From positions 36,545,533-36,609,532 of the forward strand of contig CM046354.1 in NCBI GenBank assembly GCA_025403435.1: a stretch of DNA of 64,000 nucleotides. The letters run 5' to 3'. The position numbers and the translations under genes are program-made. Positions 1 through 9,975 of this stretch are shown in pieces. Source of the DNA: Artocarpus heterophyllus. Lineage: Eukaryota; Streptophyta; Magnoliopsida; Rosales; Moraceae. The notes beneath the pieces are model-generated. The model ran no database searches. It saw only the letters and a program-made list of their open reading frames with translations, and was not told the origin of the DNA. Each line of letters begins with the position of its first letter. Within the stretch, counting starts at the first letter, position 1.

Positions 1-277
1 TTAAATCAGTTCGATTCACACTGTCTCTCCCACGTGGTCTCTATACGTGTCATATACAGTGGTTTAATTATTGTTTACATATACGTTTACTGTGCATAAG
101 AGCTTATTTCTCCGAGTTCACTTTTTCTCTCTTAATTTGTTATTTTCTCTCTAAATCGCAAATTCTCTTCTTTTTCATTAGAAATTCTTCTTTTCCTCTA
201 AAAGAAGAAGGAATTCTAGGATTCTGCAATTTACTATCTTAATTTTTCCTTTCTATTTACTCTTCTTTCATCTCATC
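1..277 (+). other. Leader or upstream region of the first reading frame
   Basis: This non-coding stretch lies upstream of the ATG at 278. From about 120 it is rich in pyrimidines and A, like a plant or viral 5' untranslated region. A 14-base box at 49-62 (GTCATATACAGTGG) resembles one at 1012-1025 (GTCACATACGGTAC) upstream of the second reading frame, matching at 10 of 14 positions. The shared box could be a common promoter or leader element, or chance. No LTR end is visible here, and the true upstream limit is outside the window. Confidence 0.3.
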
Positions 278-799
278 ATGGACCCAAAGTACCAACACCT
301 GAGAAAGTATTTCCCATCACTCTCCCAAAAGATTCTTAGAAAGAAATACAAGGCTAGAATTACTCGGTTGTGGATTCTTATGCGTTTTGGCATCCCTTGT
401 GATGTGAGAATGTTAATAGAGGGGAAAATCCGTCCGAGTGACTTTAGTCAAGATGTCGGTTTACCAGGAACAGGTACCAGTCGTAGTGCAATGAAAAGAA
501 GAGCTCGTGCCATCGTGGTCACTTGTAACAAATGTGGAAGACAAAATTGTAACGGTAAATGTACTTCACCTGGTTATATGTCTACGAATAGAGAGGATAA
601 AATAAGGTTTTGTAGGGAAGGACTTTCAAAGGAGAACTTGGATAGCATCCATCCTCCTCTCCACGGTCACCCTAGTGGATATGTTCAAGGAGCTATTTTT
701 AAACTCTGGCCTAAATTTTATACAGAAAGACAACGCCTCAGGAATATGGTATTTCTAGATCCTGTTTGCCAAGCCATAAGAAAACTGGATGGGGAATAA
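278..799 (+). CDS. Viral-type cysteine-rich nucleic-acid-binding protein homologue (putative endogenous viral gene)
   Basis: An intact 173-residue frame starts at the first ATG and ends TAA. Residues 16-50 are basic and hydrophobic. Residues 66-80 hold a Ser/Arg-rich run with a cluster of basic residues (K73, R74, R75, R77). Four cysteines follow directly (C83, C86, C91, C95; C-x2-C-x4-C-x3-C), then a Pro-Gly pair and an Arg-Phe...Glu-Gly segment near 110-115. This order, basic patch then compact zinc-finger-like cluster, is that of the small nucleic-acid-binding or silencing-suppressor proteins encoded near the 3' end of flexuous plant RNA virus genomes (carlavirus/vitivirus type). The N- and C-terminal parts are longer than usual for that family. 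It lies 644 bases upstream of a LOG-like gene on the same strand. The family assignment is by eye. The frame has no stops, unlike every transposon gene nearby, which suggests recent insertion or selection. It could alternatively be a plant zinc-finger protein of unknown role. Confidence 0.55.
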   Translation: MDPKYQHLRKYFPSLSQKILRKKYKARITRLWILMRFGIPCDVRMLIEGKIRPSDFSQDVGLPGTGTSRSAMKRRARAIVVTCNKCGRQNCNGKCTSPGYMSTNREDKIRFCREGLSKENLDSIHPPLHGHPSGYVQGAIFKLWPKFYTERQRLRNMVFLDPVCQAIRKLDGE

Positions 800-1442
800 G
801 TCATCGCTCTATAAAGGTTATTTAGTCTTTACTTATTTGAAGCAGTTTTAGCTGATGTTCAACAGTTTGTGTTTTTCTTTTACTCAAAATATTTGCTTTT
901 GTGTTTGAAATAATTGTGATTATTAGATTGATACAGTAAGTGTTAATATCTTATTTAATTTATGATTTTCTTAAATATATATATAATAAAATATATTATC
1001 TTATCAGACACGTCACATACGGTACAGTAATATGTTTGAATTTTGAAAAGCTTATCCAGATATTTCAAGATTTGTGTCTCAAATTTCAAAAGTTCTATAG
1101 TATTTGTCGTTTATATTAAATTTCTAGACTTTGTGTATATTTGTCAAAAAGTCTACAGTTGTGTCATGAGGGTCTTCTGTCGAATTGTTCTCAATTGTCA
1201 AAAGTTATACAATTAGAGTCTAATCTTTTTCAAAAAGTGAATCAAATTTTCTGTAAACTATCAATCACCTTATCTTACTTTCTTATCCGCACAAGATTTT
1301 GTTTAAATCTTTGGATTACCTTTTCATTACCTACTTGTCTATCTCTTTAGCCCTTTTTGTATATTTCTCATCTTTAAAAACTTATGTAGAACCCGAAGTC
1401 TAAGTGGAGCAGACATTAAGCAACCACTTCTATAAACCAAAT
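800..1442 (+). other. Spacer between the two intact reading frames
   Basis: AT-rich non-coding sequence with a TA-rich tract near 976-1000 that could act as a TATA region for the downstream gene, and the box at 1012-1025 shared with 49-62. Short open stretches around 1141-1350 lack an ATG and look like chance. No intron borders joining the two genes were evident. Confidence 0.3.
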
Positions 1443-2093
1443 ATGTCTACCTCCCAGTCCACGAAGAAAATAAAGAATGTCTGTGTCTTTTGTGGTTCCA
1501 GCCTTGGAAAAGATAAAGCTTATTTAGAAGCTGCAAATCACTTAGGGCAAGTCCTAGCACACAAGAAGATTAACATAATCTATGGGGGTGGTAGTATAAA
1601 AATGATGGTAAATATGGTACTAGCAGCTAGGTCTAGCGACGCTACTGATGTAAAAATTTGGCCTCATATTCCAGTTGAAGGAAACCTTTGTAAGGAAGCC
1701 ATAGGTAAGGGAGAAGGAGTCAAAAGTATCCCTAGAAATTTTAAAGACATAATCTATAATTCTGATGCTTTTATAGCATTACCTGGTGGTCTAGGTACTC
1801 TTGAGGAAATATTTATAGTTGCTTGTGGGCAATTGTTGGGCTTTTATTCCAAACCTTTGGGACTGCTGAACGTAAAGGGTTTTTATGACGGTCTTTTGAA
1901 ATTTCTAGATTACGCTGTGGAAGAAAACATCACTACAGAATCGGAGAGACAAATCTTTGTTACTGCTTCAACAGCTGAGGAATTGATAGATAAAATGCAA
2001 ATCATACATCCAGAATCCGACACTGCAACATCCAAGCTTGAATGGGAAAGGGAAAGCCGGGAGCGGCCAATTGATTTGAATCTCCATCTGTAA
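1443..2093 (+). CDS. Divergent intronless LOG-family cytokinin riboside 5'-monophosphate phosphoribohydrolase
   Basis: I take the first ATG at 1443, giving 216 residues, the usual length of plant LOG proteins. An in-frame GTG at 1404 would add 13 residues unlike the family. Plant LOG enzymes release active cytokinin bases from riboside monophosphates in the cytosol. Family features are clear: a Val-Cys-Val-Phe-Cys-Gly-Ser-Ser start (residues 13-20), Tyr-Gly-Gly-Gly (47-50), the phosphoribohydrolase signature PGGLGTLEE (114-122), a conserved LLNV..FYD stretch and a C-terminal SKLEWE-like end. Odd points: the Gly-Leu-Met-Gly part after the glycine triplet is replaced by Lys-Met-Met-Val, the middle third (about 53-100) is very divergent, and the usual Arg-Lys pair before the Asp-Ala-Phe-Ile motif is Phe-Lys. 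Plant LOG genes are normally multi-exon, so an intronless copy implies passage through RNA (retrocopy, retrotransposon cargo or viral capture). Activity is uncertain. Confidence 0.82.
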   Translation: MSTSQSTKKIKNVCVFCGSSLGKDKAYLEAANHLGQVLAHKKINIIYGGGSIKMMVNMVLAARSSDATDVKIWPHIPVEGNLCKEAIGKGEGVKSIPRNFKDIIYNSDAFIALPGGLGTLEEIFIVACGQLLGFYSKPLGLLNVKGFYDGLLKFLDYAVEENITTESERQIFVTASTAEELIDKMQIIHPESDTATSKLEWERESRERPIDLNLHL

Positions 2094-3048
2094 TCTTTTT
2101 GTTTTATCTTTGGCATGTAGGCATGTGTGTCCGTATTTCGTGTGTTACGAATAACCGTTTGCCTTGTATTCTGTGTTTCTTGTGGTACGTTGTTGTTCAA
2201 TCTTTTAGATTCATTGAGCCTAATGCCGGGATGGCTGGATACGGAGTACTTGATGCTCTCGAAACGCATCCTTCTTAAGGTCCGATCTTTTGTTTATCGA
2301 TGTTTTTGTATCCTCTAAGCATGCATGATATGGATAGCTGGTATACGGAGTGCCTTGTACTCTCGAAACGTATCCGTATCATGTTTGTAATGTATAATAT
2401 TCTGTTAATATTATGTGGAAGTACCAAAGTCAGTTATGGGGATATTCCATATGAAATATGAGTATATTATTTGGATTGAATGTTTGTGTCATGAGGATAG
2501 CTGTTTAATGAAAAATATGCCGGGTATGTTTGCAACTCTGAGATTCCGTTTAATATCTCTATGAGTAAGTTTAATGTATAGTTTTGAATAAAAGCGTTTG
2601 TGATATATGTTTTATGATTATGTTTTAGTTTATTAGTTGAGGTATGAAATCAAATATATTTGACTTTTTCTTACTCAAAAAGGAAAAGGAACCTAAAGAT
2701 GAAGTATATAAAATTTCTCTGGCAATCTCCTTAAATGTGATTGTAAATCACAGTCCATGGACAATGAAGGACTGGAATCATGGTATGGTCAATATGTATG
2801 CCTGATCAGATTCTTAGACTATTATACGGTGTTATAAGTTGAAACTTGTCAGAAATACTCTCATTGAGGGATTTAGGAGTAAGATTTATTATGCAAGTAA
2901 ATAAGTGGAGATACGATAACTTAACTTTGGAAGATAAACAACATTAACGGTTTAGACTCGGAATTGGAATCATAATGGAATCAAAATTTTTACTAGTATT
3001 GCTAGAATTGAAATTTCGAGGACGAAATTTCTTTAAGGGGGGTAGAGC
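2094..3048 (+). other. Non-coding region between LOG-like gene and gypsy LTR, ending in a polypurine tract
   Basis: No substantial ORF. It contains the hairpin repeat pair at 2229-2375. The last 40 bases, an (A)TTTCGAGGACGAAATTT-like stretch followed by AAGGGGGG at 3035-3042, are the usual end of the interior of plant Ty3/gypsy elements just before the 3' LTR, with the polypurine tract. At least the end of this region is therefore retrotransposon interior. I could not see pol or chromodomain coding sequence in it. Confidence 0.5.
2229..2375 (+). repeat. Two imperfect 43-44 base direct repeats, each able to fold into a hairpin
   Basis: Copies lie at 2229-2271 and 2332-2375, a spacing of 103 bases. 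Both start GGAT(G/A)GCTGG and end CTCTCGAAACG(C/T)ATCC. Within each copy an ATACG or GGATACG arm can pair with the CG(T/C)AT(CC) arm, and GAG(T) can pair with (A)CTC. The pairing is kept although the loop differs between copies, so a structured RNA in the 3' region of the LOG-like transcript is possible. Confidence 0.5.
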
Positions 3049-5017
3049 TGTGACACCCGTTATTCTCCTAACGGGTATTGAGGTAATTAAATTAATTTTT
3101 AATGTATAAAAAAAAATTGCTTCATTTAAATTTATTTTATAATATTTATTTTTTATCTATTTTTAAATTTTCTAAAATTCTCCTATATTTATTTAGTATG
3201 ATTACTAAAAAGCCTTAGAACTTCTAATAAATCTCAAAAATGTCATATTGGCATTATGTGTGTTAAAGTCTTTAGATGAGACATAAGGATATCTTTTCCA
3301 ACTACTCTTGACCCTCATTTTCTTTATTTCCTCCGTGACATGCTTCAACATGTCTCCTCTATAATTGTTTCTATCACTTCTTTTCAAAGACTTCATCTTT
3401 TCTTCCTTTTTCTTCCACGGTTCCCACACTCTTCTTCTCATTTCTTTGCTGAAGCAAAATACTTAGAGAACTTCTTCAAGGCAGCCATAAAAATCAGCCA
3501 CCATCACCTCCATTTGAGCAAGAATTTCAGTCATACCGAAGTAAAGGAACCTGTTTTGAAGCCATTTCAAGCTTCCAACTAACCATAATCCGAGGTTAGA
3601 ATCTTATGAACAAATTTAGTCTTTCATTTATAAATTTTCTTTTATACTAAAGGATTATTCAAATTTGCGTTCTTAAACCTAAGTATATGTTTGTTGCTAT
3701 TTTGGAGCATATGTATGAAGTCTAAGTGTATATGCCCTAGACAGAAAATTTATATTGTTAAACTTTGTAATACCTCTATGGGCAGTGGTTATTTCTTGAA
3801 ATTCTAAGATTAAATTAAAATAAATTTTATGAATGTAGTTGTATGTTGTGCTTTAGTTTTAATTGTCCTTATGCACGCCTTAGGATCAAGGGAGTATGGA
3901 GCTAACGTTAATTGATTCCAGGATTAAGAGACTGTTGATAAGCTTGAAAGGTAGGGATTCTATTACTCATCTTTTGTGAGGTTTTTATAGAATTAAAATT
4001 GATTGTTTTGCCGCAATATATATATATCTATGTTGAACTGATATTATATGATTATCACATATGAAACTATGACATGGACTCGTCTTGTATTGTACGGCGA
4101 GGAACATAATGAATTGACACATGTTATAAATTGAGAAGCATGGTTAGGAAAACTAACGCTATTAATAATGATTCAATATAGAGAAATTGTGAGACATGAA
4201 GAGGGCGACAGTTACGTCCTTGGGCATGAATACCCTAAAAGGTAAAATAGGGGGAAGGCGATGACGCTTCCTTGGGTTGAAAGTCCCAGAACACACTGTA
4301 CAGGAATCGATTTGGTGAGGACTCGGGGCTTGATGTCCCCTCACCGGAACACCCTTGGAATGTTTATAGGGTGATCAAGTGCGCCCATTTGGGTTTCGAT
4401 GAGTTGAGTGATACTCAATTTAACATGGATACCTAGGAACAATGATGATTGTTAATATTTGTATAAATGTGTAATTATGACACTTGGTAATGATTAACTA
4501 CGGTATCCATAAGATGTGATCATAATAAACCTCATAATCTGAAATATGATGTGACTTACTAACCATGCAGATTTTAATGTGGTAATGATAGAGGTGAGTA
4601 ATGGCTTTCTCTACTGAGCATAGTGTTGCTCATTCCCTTATGTTTATATCTTTTCAGGACTCACTAAGTGTGAGGTGGCTACGAGAAATATAGTTGAGGA
4701 AGTGATGTAGCTATATTACATTGGGACTGCTTCAATCGTAGACAATGTTCTTCATGATAATGTAAGCATCAATTGTTACTTTCTGTGACTGTATTACAAT
4801 GTGTTGAGGGTTAAAATGATGATGACAACAGTTTATATTATTAAATTTAAGGTGCTACATTAAAACTGTGGTTTATTTATCGTTTATATTTTTATTTTTG
4901 AGTTGAGAGTTTTCATTTAAGTCCCGGGCAAATTTTATTTTTAAGGTTTTACTTTTATTATTTATTTTTTTATTTTATCTCATTAAAAACTGTTAACCCC
5001 CATATAGGGGCGTTACA
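3049..5017 (+). mobile_element. Ty3/gypsy LTR (3' LTR with polypurine tract; 5' part not in window)
   Basis: It begins TGTGACACCCG directly after the polypurine tract and ends GGGGCGTTACA, so the ends are inverted as in plant gypsy LTRs of the TGTAACACCC type. Length is about 1.97 kb. The region is AT-rich with no long ORF. Because polypurine tract and interior tail are attached on the left, this is a 3' LTR, not a solo LTR. A matching 5' LTR would have to lie left of position 1. At its right side it abuts a truncated copia fragment. Confidence 0.7.
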
Positions 5018-5028
5018 CATGTCTAACA

Positions 5029-5613
5029 CTAGGACCGAACCACTGTGTTGCGGTTAAGCATATTTTCAACTAACGGAGAAGGACTTGTGGGTATATGCTT
5101 GTATATTTGAGTGAGGACTTGACTCCTCTAAGATATACTGACTTGAATTTTCATTCTTGTCTGGATCCTAGGAAATTGACTTAAGGTTTTGTGTTTACTC
5201 TGGGTGGCGATGCCATCAGTTGGAGAAGTGTGAAGCAAGATTGCACTTTGAATTCAGCGAAGGAGGCTGAGTATGTGGTAGCTAGTGATGCTTCGAAAGA
5301 AGCAATGTGGCTCTGTAAGTTCCTTGGGGATCTTGAGGTAGTTCTTGGTATGGATAAGGCGATATCACTGTACTATGACAACAGTGCGGCGGTAGCTAAT
5401 GCTAAGGAACCAAGAATTCATATGAAGAGTAAGAATATTGATTGGAAGTATCATGTGATAAAGGACTTCATTAAGGGCAGACATGTCACGGTGTGCAAGA
5501 TCGCATCAGAGGACAATTTAGCTGATCCATTTACGAAGACACTTATTGGGAGAGTCTTTGAGAGATATGTGGAAGCTATGGGGATGCGATATTTATCATA
5601 TTTACTCACTTAG
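5029..5613 (+). pseudogene. Truncated copia reverse transcriptase/RNase H end
   Basis: This matches the last part of the full-length copia polyprotein at 39657-40214, including the Glu of the AEY motif, Tyr-Asp-Asn-Ser-Ala, the Lys-Asn-Ile-Asp stretch and Asn-Leu-Ala-Asp-Pro-Phe-Thr-Lys. The first part carries stops and small changes; the frame is open from about 5191. Everything upstream (gag, protease, integrase, most of RT) is missing. The RNase H end is followed 15 bases later by its own 3' LTR. Confidence 0.8.
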
Positions 5614-5627
5614 TGCAAATGTGAGAT

Positions 5628-7240
5628 TGTTAGACATGTATGCCCTAAGGAGTAAAAATGTAATAAGTTTTTGGAGACATTTTTATCAATAAAGAATTTA
5701 TTTATTGTTATATACCAAATCTTGTCCTCGTTACGTTCATATTTGTTAAATATATGTTAAGCAAACAATAGTCTGAGACTGTCAGTCTAAACCTTTAAGA
5801 ATTGGGTATATGATGGATAGATTATGCGGAAGACACGATTCTTAAGGTGACGGTGTAAATCATAAGATCCGCAATCGAGGGAATAAAGTTAGGTGCTTTA
5901 TTCATATAAAGATTGTTATGTTGTCTATATCCCAATTGGGAGATGGTTTGTTTTGGCCATCGGAGGTGGACTCCGTTAATAGAAACATTGGCATGTTGTC
6001 ATAAGTGACGATGTATTGGATCGGGACATAAAATAAATTGATTTGGATTAATAATTCTATCTCAACAAATCGATTCACTTTAGACATTTATTTGTATTGT
6101 CATGGAGACTAGCTATACCAGCTTTGTAATTCTATGTAGTTCGAGAGTGCAGCTCCAAGCTTTTAGTGGAGTAGCGTTGGAGTTGATAATTATGAAATGT
6201 ATATCTAGGATATTAGGTTTCGTAATTATCGGGAGCTTGAACTGTATAGGTCCAATTGGTCCCCTTTGCTAGCTTACAAAATCTTGTAATGATACGGCGT
6301 GCTTTTTCAATAATTGATGACTTATGTCAGATTTATTAGATTGGTTGAAATTTAGAAGAATCGAATAATTCATGTCTGTTTATCGCTTGAATTAATTTTG
6401 TGATAAAATTAATTCAAGATAAACTTGTTGAATTATTAGGATAAGATAATTCTTGTCTGTTTATCGATTGATTTAATTTTGAATAAATTAAATCAAGATG
6501 AACTTGTAGAATTATTAAGAATTCATTTATTTTCTTAGAGATTATCTAGATAAAGTTGTTTTAATTAGATAAATTTTCTATTGGGTTATTTAAATTAAAA
6601 CTAAGACTTTATCCTATAGAATCTCGGGTGGAAAATAAAAGATTCGTTGAGATATTTTTTTCACAGTTTAGCATGCTGATCCTCAAGTTTGGCCTGTCGA
6701 TTAGGCAGCTTGGCCTACTGATGTGTGAAGGATAAGATTACGTGTTTTCACGTAGATTTTATCAGATATTGATCCGAATTTGATTCTGATTCAAATTTTT
6801 GAGACCTAATCTAATAAGGACTGACCCTATACCTAACCTCTATAAATATGGAGTAAGTCACGTAAGTTATTTTAATCATTTGAGAGATTAAGAGTGATAC
6901 TCTATTGGTGAGAATCTAAAAACTCCCTAAGAGCTCTTGTTCACAAATCATGAACACTTGCTTTATGTTATCTCAATTGGTTGGAAGGAGAGTCACCTAG
7001 TGGAAGAGCTGCACGTGTGAGCCCACACTTACTCCAATCGTGGATTAAGAATAGCAAAGAAAACCGGTTGGTTGAAGCTCTTCTAGAACGTTACTTCTTT
7101 TCAGAGATTGCAAGAGCTTTTCAGCACACAAAGGTTAGTAAGATCTGGTTAATTTATGCATATAGCATGTCAAACTTGTGTTTTGAAAAATACTCTGATA
7201 TAAAATTTTTAAAATTCCGCTGCGTACTATTTTTCCAACA
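5628..7240 (+). mobile_element. 3' LTR of the truncated copia element, with internal deletion
   Basis: It begins TGTTAGACATG and ends TTTTTCCAACA, the ends shared by every copy of this copia family in the window. It is 1613 bp against about 2.0 kb for the others. Comparison with the LTR at 32534 shows about 400 bp missing near 6100, between two short TGT(A/C)AT-like words, so a deletion between short direct repeats is likely. A TATA-like CTATAAATA lies near 6840. Spurious open stretches inside it are not genes. Confidence 0.85.
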
Positions 7241-7834
7241 GTTGCCATGCGGCGATTTTCGCGGATTGTATCTACACTCTGCCAAAAAACTATAAATTTA
7301 GAATATTTAAAATTGCAAGCAAAATATGTTAGTTTCTTCATTTAAATCTCCAACGAAATTTGATCTTATTAGGGAAATTTGTATAGGAACTCATAGATTA
7401 AGATAAGCCAATTGATTAATGAACCCAAACTCATTTAAATGGACATGAGCATAACTAAAATTCCAATGTAAAAGATAAGGAAATATGGAGAATAAATTGA
7501 ATTTAGATGCCACATAAACTTCCGCCAAAGCATTCAGATATCTACAAATATTCTATGTTAAAAGTGTGTTGCCACACAAGCAACACCAATCCGAATCATA
7601 GTAATTTGCAATTTAAACATCACACATTCGGTTGATATGCACAACAATTTCATATAAGCAATTTAAAATTCAAACACTATGAAATCCCAAATCTAAGAAG
7701 AATATGCTTAGCCATCAAGTCACCAAAAATTCGAACTAAATCAATTTGAAAAGTAAACTTAAATTATCCAGATTTTCAACAAGAACATGCAAGTAAAATT
7801 ATCGAGACTAATCTTCACATGAGATCCCAAGAAG
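7241..7834. other. AT-rich sequence with no recognised feature
   Basis: No gene, repeat end or RNA feature was recognised between the copia LTR and the start of the minus-strand element remnant. It may be the degenerate LTR of that element, but no matching copy is in the window. Confidence 0.3.
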
Positions 7835-9975
7835 TCAATAAAGCACACATGTAAAGATGTGTACGTGGAAGGGTCCAAAAACCCTAACAATATCTCTTTT
7901 GACTTCCTTTGGATCAGAGCTCAATTCTTGCAAAAACAAAGTTAGCTCATGCACAATTAAATGAACAAAACAATAATGATTAGTGTAATTATCTATGAAC
8001 AAAAACAACTCCTGCTTAAAAGGGTTAAATCTTTCAGTAACAAAAATAAATACTCCCCTAAGCAAGAACTCCCCTTTGGTTAGTTCTCTCCCATCTTGAC
8101 ACAAGGAGGTCAAAGCAACTAATAAACTAAGAAAGATCAAAATATCAAAATGCAACAAGCAAATAACTCCTTTGTTCTGTCTGATGGCTGGTGCTATAGC
8201 TCCTTTGTTTTACTTTCCTTTCTTAGTTTCTGACACTGGAGTTGTCTGCACCGATGGAGGTAGAACAGGTACTGGGTGCATAGATTGGGGTGGAGCAATA
8301 ACTCTTTGTATTGGTGTAGATGGTTTTCCTGACTTGGCTTCTGCCTTGTTAGTTTTTTGTTCCTCCTCCTCATCGGAATTGTCTCCTGACCCTTCCTCAT
8401 CACTCAAGTTGGTCTTATCTTTCTTTTTAGCCGTCGATTAAAGAGGAACCTGCTATAAGGGTTTAACTGTAGTTACAACAAACCAGTTAGTTTTAGCCTT
8501 CTTGGGCTGAGCTTTTAGTGTAGCCATCCTCACTTTCTTCATGTCCACTTTCTTCCTCATAGCTTAACCCATCTGCTTCAGTGTTTTCCTTTTCTTCTGA
8601 TTCTTCTTCCTCAGATTCTTCTTCTTCTTTCTTTGTAGCTGCCTCTTTCTTCTCTGTCACGGATGGTAGATCTGGCTTCAAAGTGGTAGGTTGTGTCTTG
8701 GCTTCAGCATCTAGAGTGTTAGGAGAGGCTTTGAAGTAATTGACAACAAGCACCTAAAGTTTTCCCACCTCAATTTTTAATTCTTGATTGACACTTTTGA
8801 CCGAGTTTAGACCATAATCAAGTCGCACTATGTTGGATAGCAGCTTGTTGATGTCTTGGCTGAGCCCTTTCTCCAGAGGATTTTTGTGGAATTCTGCATC
8901 ATATGTTTGCTTCTTCTCGACAGTGGCCATTAGAATAGAAATCTTGTTTTCTAACTGTTGAAACAAATCTCGAACAACTGGTGGTTCTAGCAGCTGTGTG
9001 GACAACTTTCTTTCTGGATCAACTATGGCATTAGAGGATTCTGATATCCTGAAACTAGCAGAGGTCAAAGGTATTGGTAGGGGAATTTGGAAGGATCTTG
9101 ATCAAGAACCATGTTGTGAATAAGTCATGGAAATGGAAGGATCTTTTTTTAGGACTTATGTACGTACCCTCTCCAATCATCCTATCTCTGATTACCTTTC
9201 CAATGTTTGGTCGAGCACTTATGACTACAAGATACATAAATTGGGCGCTGTTACTCAGAAATAGTGGCAGCATATTTGGCTAGAACTAGTAATGGTAATC
9301 CTATCACTCATTTTATACTTCTAACTGAACACAGCCTTAGTCAAATTTTTAGAAGAATTGCTTTTTCTTCCCATTAGTTCATTGGCAACAGTTGCCATAC
9401 TAATGTCTTGATAATCCCAACAAATGGTCCAACATTACTTATGCCCAAAAACTATTTAATTCTCTCACTAGAAGTATCAATAAAACTCTCCCTTAAAGTA
9501 GACATTGTATTGGAAACGATTGAACTCATTTGCCACTCTAGAGATCATGATGAAGAAAAATTCCCTAACCAAAGCTACATGAGAGATTTTCAAGGTAAGA
9601 CACTGTTTTCATCAGCCCTAACTTATCAAGATTTGTCTCATACCCAGATCATCAAAATCTTCTATATTGACCCTAATCTTAGGAACTTAGCCCTCATAGG
9701 AATTTTATTATTATACCAAAATTTAGCCTCCACATAAACAAACTTAAATGAGACAAATTTGATAGAGGCTTTACCCATTGTGAGGACCTCCCAATTGATC
9801 ACTTCCTCTAGTTCGGATTTGGTAGGCTATTCTATGTTGATGTAGGGCATAAGGCATTCAGTATCTATTTAGCCTGGTCCTGAACGGTTTTTTAAGCTGC
9901 GACCTCAGTCATCTTGTATTTCTTTGATGGATTTCTTTCTTTCTTCGACCCAGCCTCCCTCTTCTTCTTCATCTT
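7835..9975 (-). pseudogene. Broken post-pol coding remnant: coiled-coil and acidic region, envelope-like position
   Basis: Three consecutive minus-strand frames read together. Positions 9975-9074 contain stretches such as EEVINWEVLTMGKASIKF and, later, an Asn-Ile-Gly-Lys-Val-Ile segment, resembling the putative plant transposon protein found in many plant retroelements. Positions 9068-8754 form a Leu/Ile heptad-type coiled coil. After one in-frame stop, 8753-8493 is strongly acidic (runs of Glu with Ser). A frameshift later, 8407-8210 is acidic then Pro/Gln-rich, and 8158-7835 is hydrophobic with a Glu-Leu-Ser-Ser-Asp motif. The order fits the envelope-like protein downstream of pol in Sirevirus-type copia elements, but I cannot confirm the family by eye. 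Confidence 0.45.

Noticed and set aside
1404..1442. Upstream GTG start for the LOG-like protein
   Set aside because: The 13 added residues are unlike the family, and plant genes start at ATG; the ATG at 1443 gives the normal length.
1910..2269. 119-residue minus-strand ORF
   Set aside because: Antisense shadow of the LOG-like gene and its 3' region, with no recognisable features.
3340..3582. 80-residue ORF within the gypsy LTR
   Set aside because: Lies within LTR sequence, has no family features and overlaps an opposite ORF of similar length.
5018..5034. Direct continuation of the gypsy element into the copia fragment as one chimeric element
   Set aside because: The gypsy LTR ends cleanly at GTTACA and the copia fragment is truncated at its left, which is more simply an insertion or deletion junction.
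8172..8441. 89-residue plus-strand ORF with Ser-rich hydrophobic protein
   Set aside because: Reverse reading of the Glu-rich region of the minus-strand remnant.
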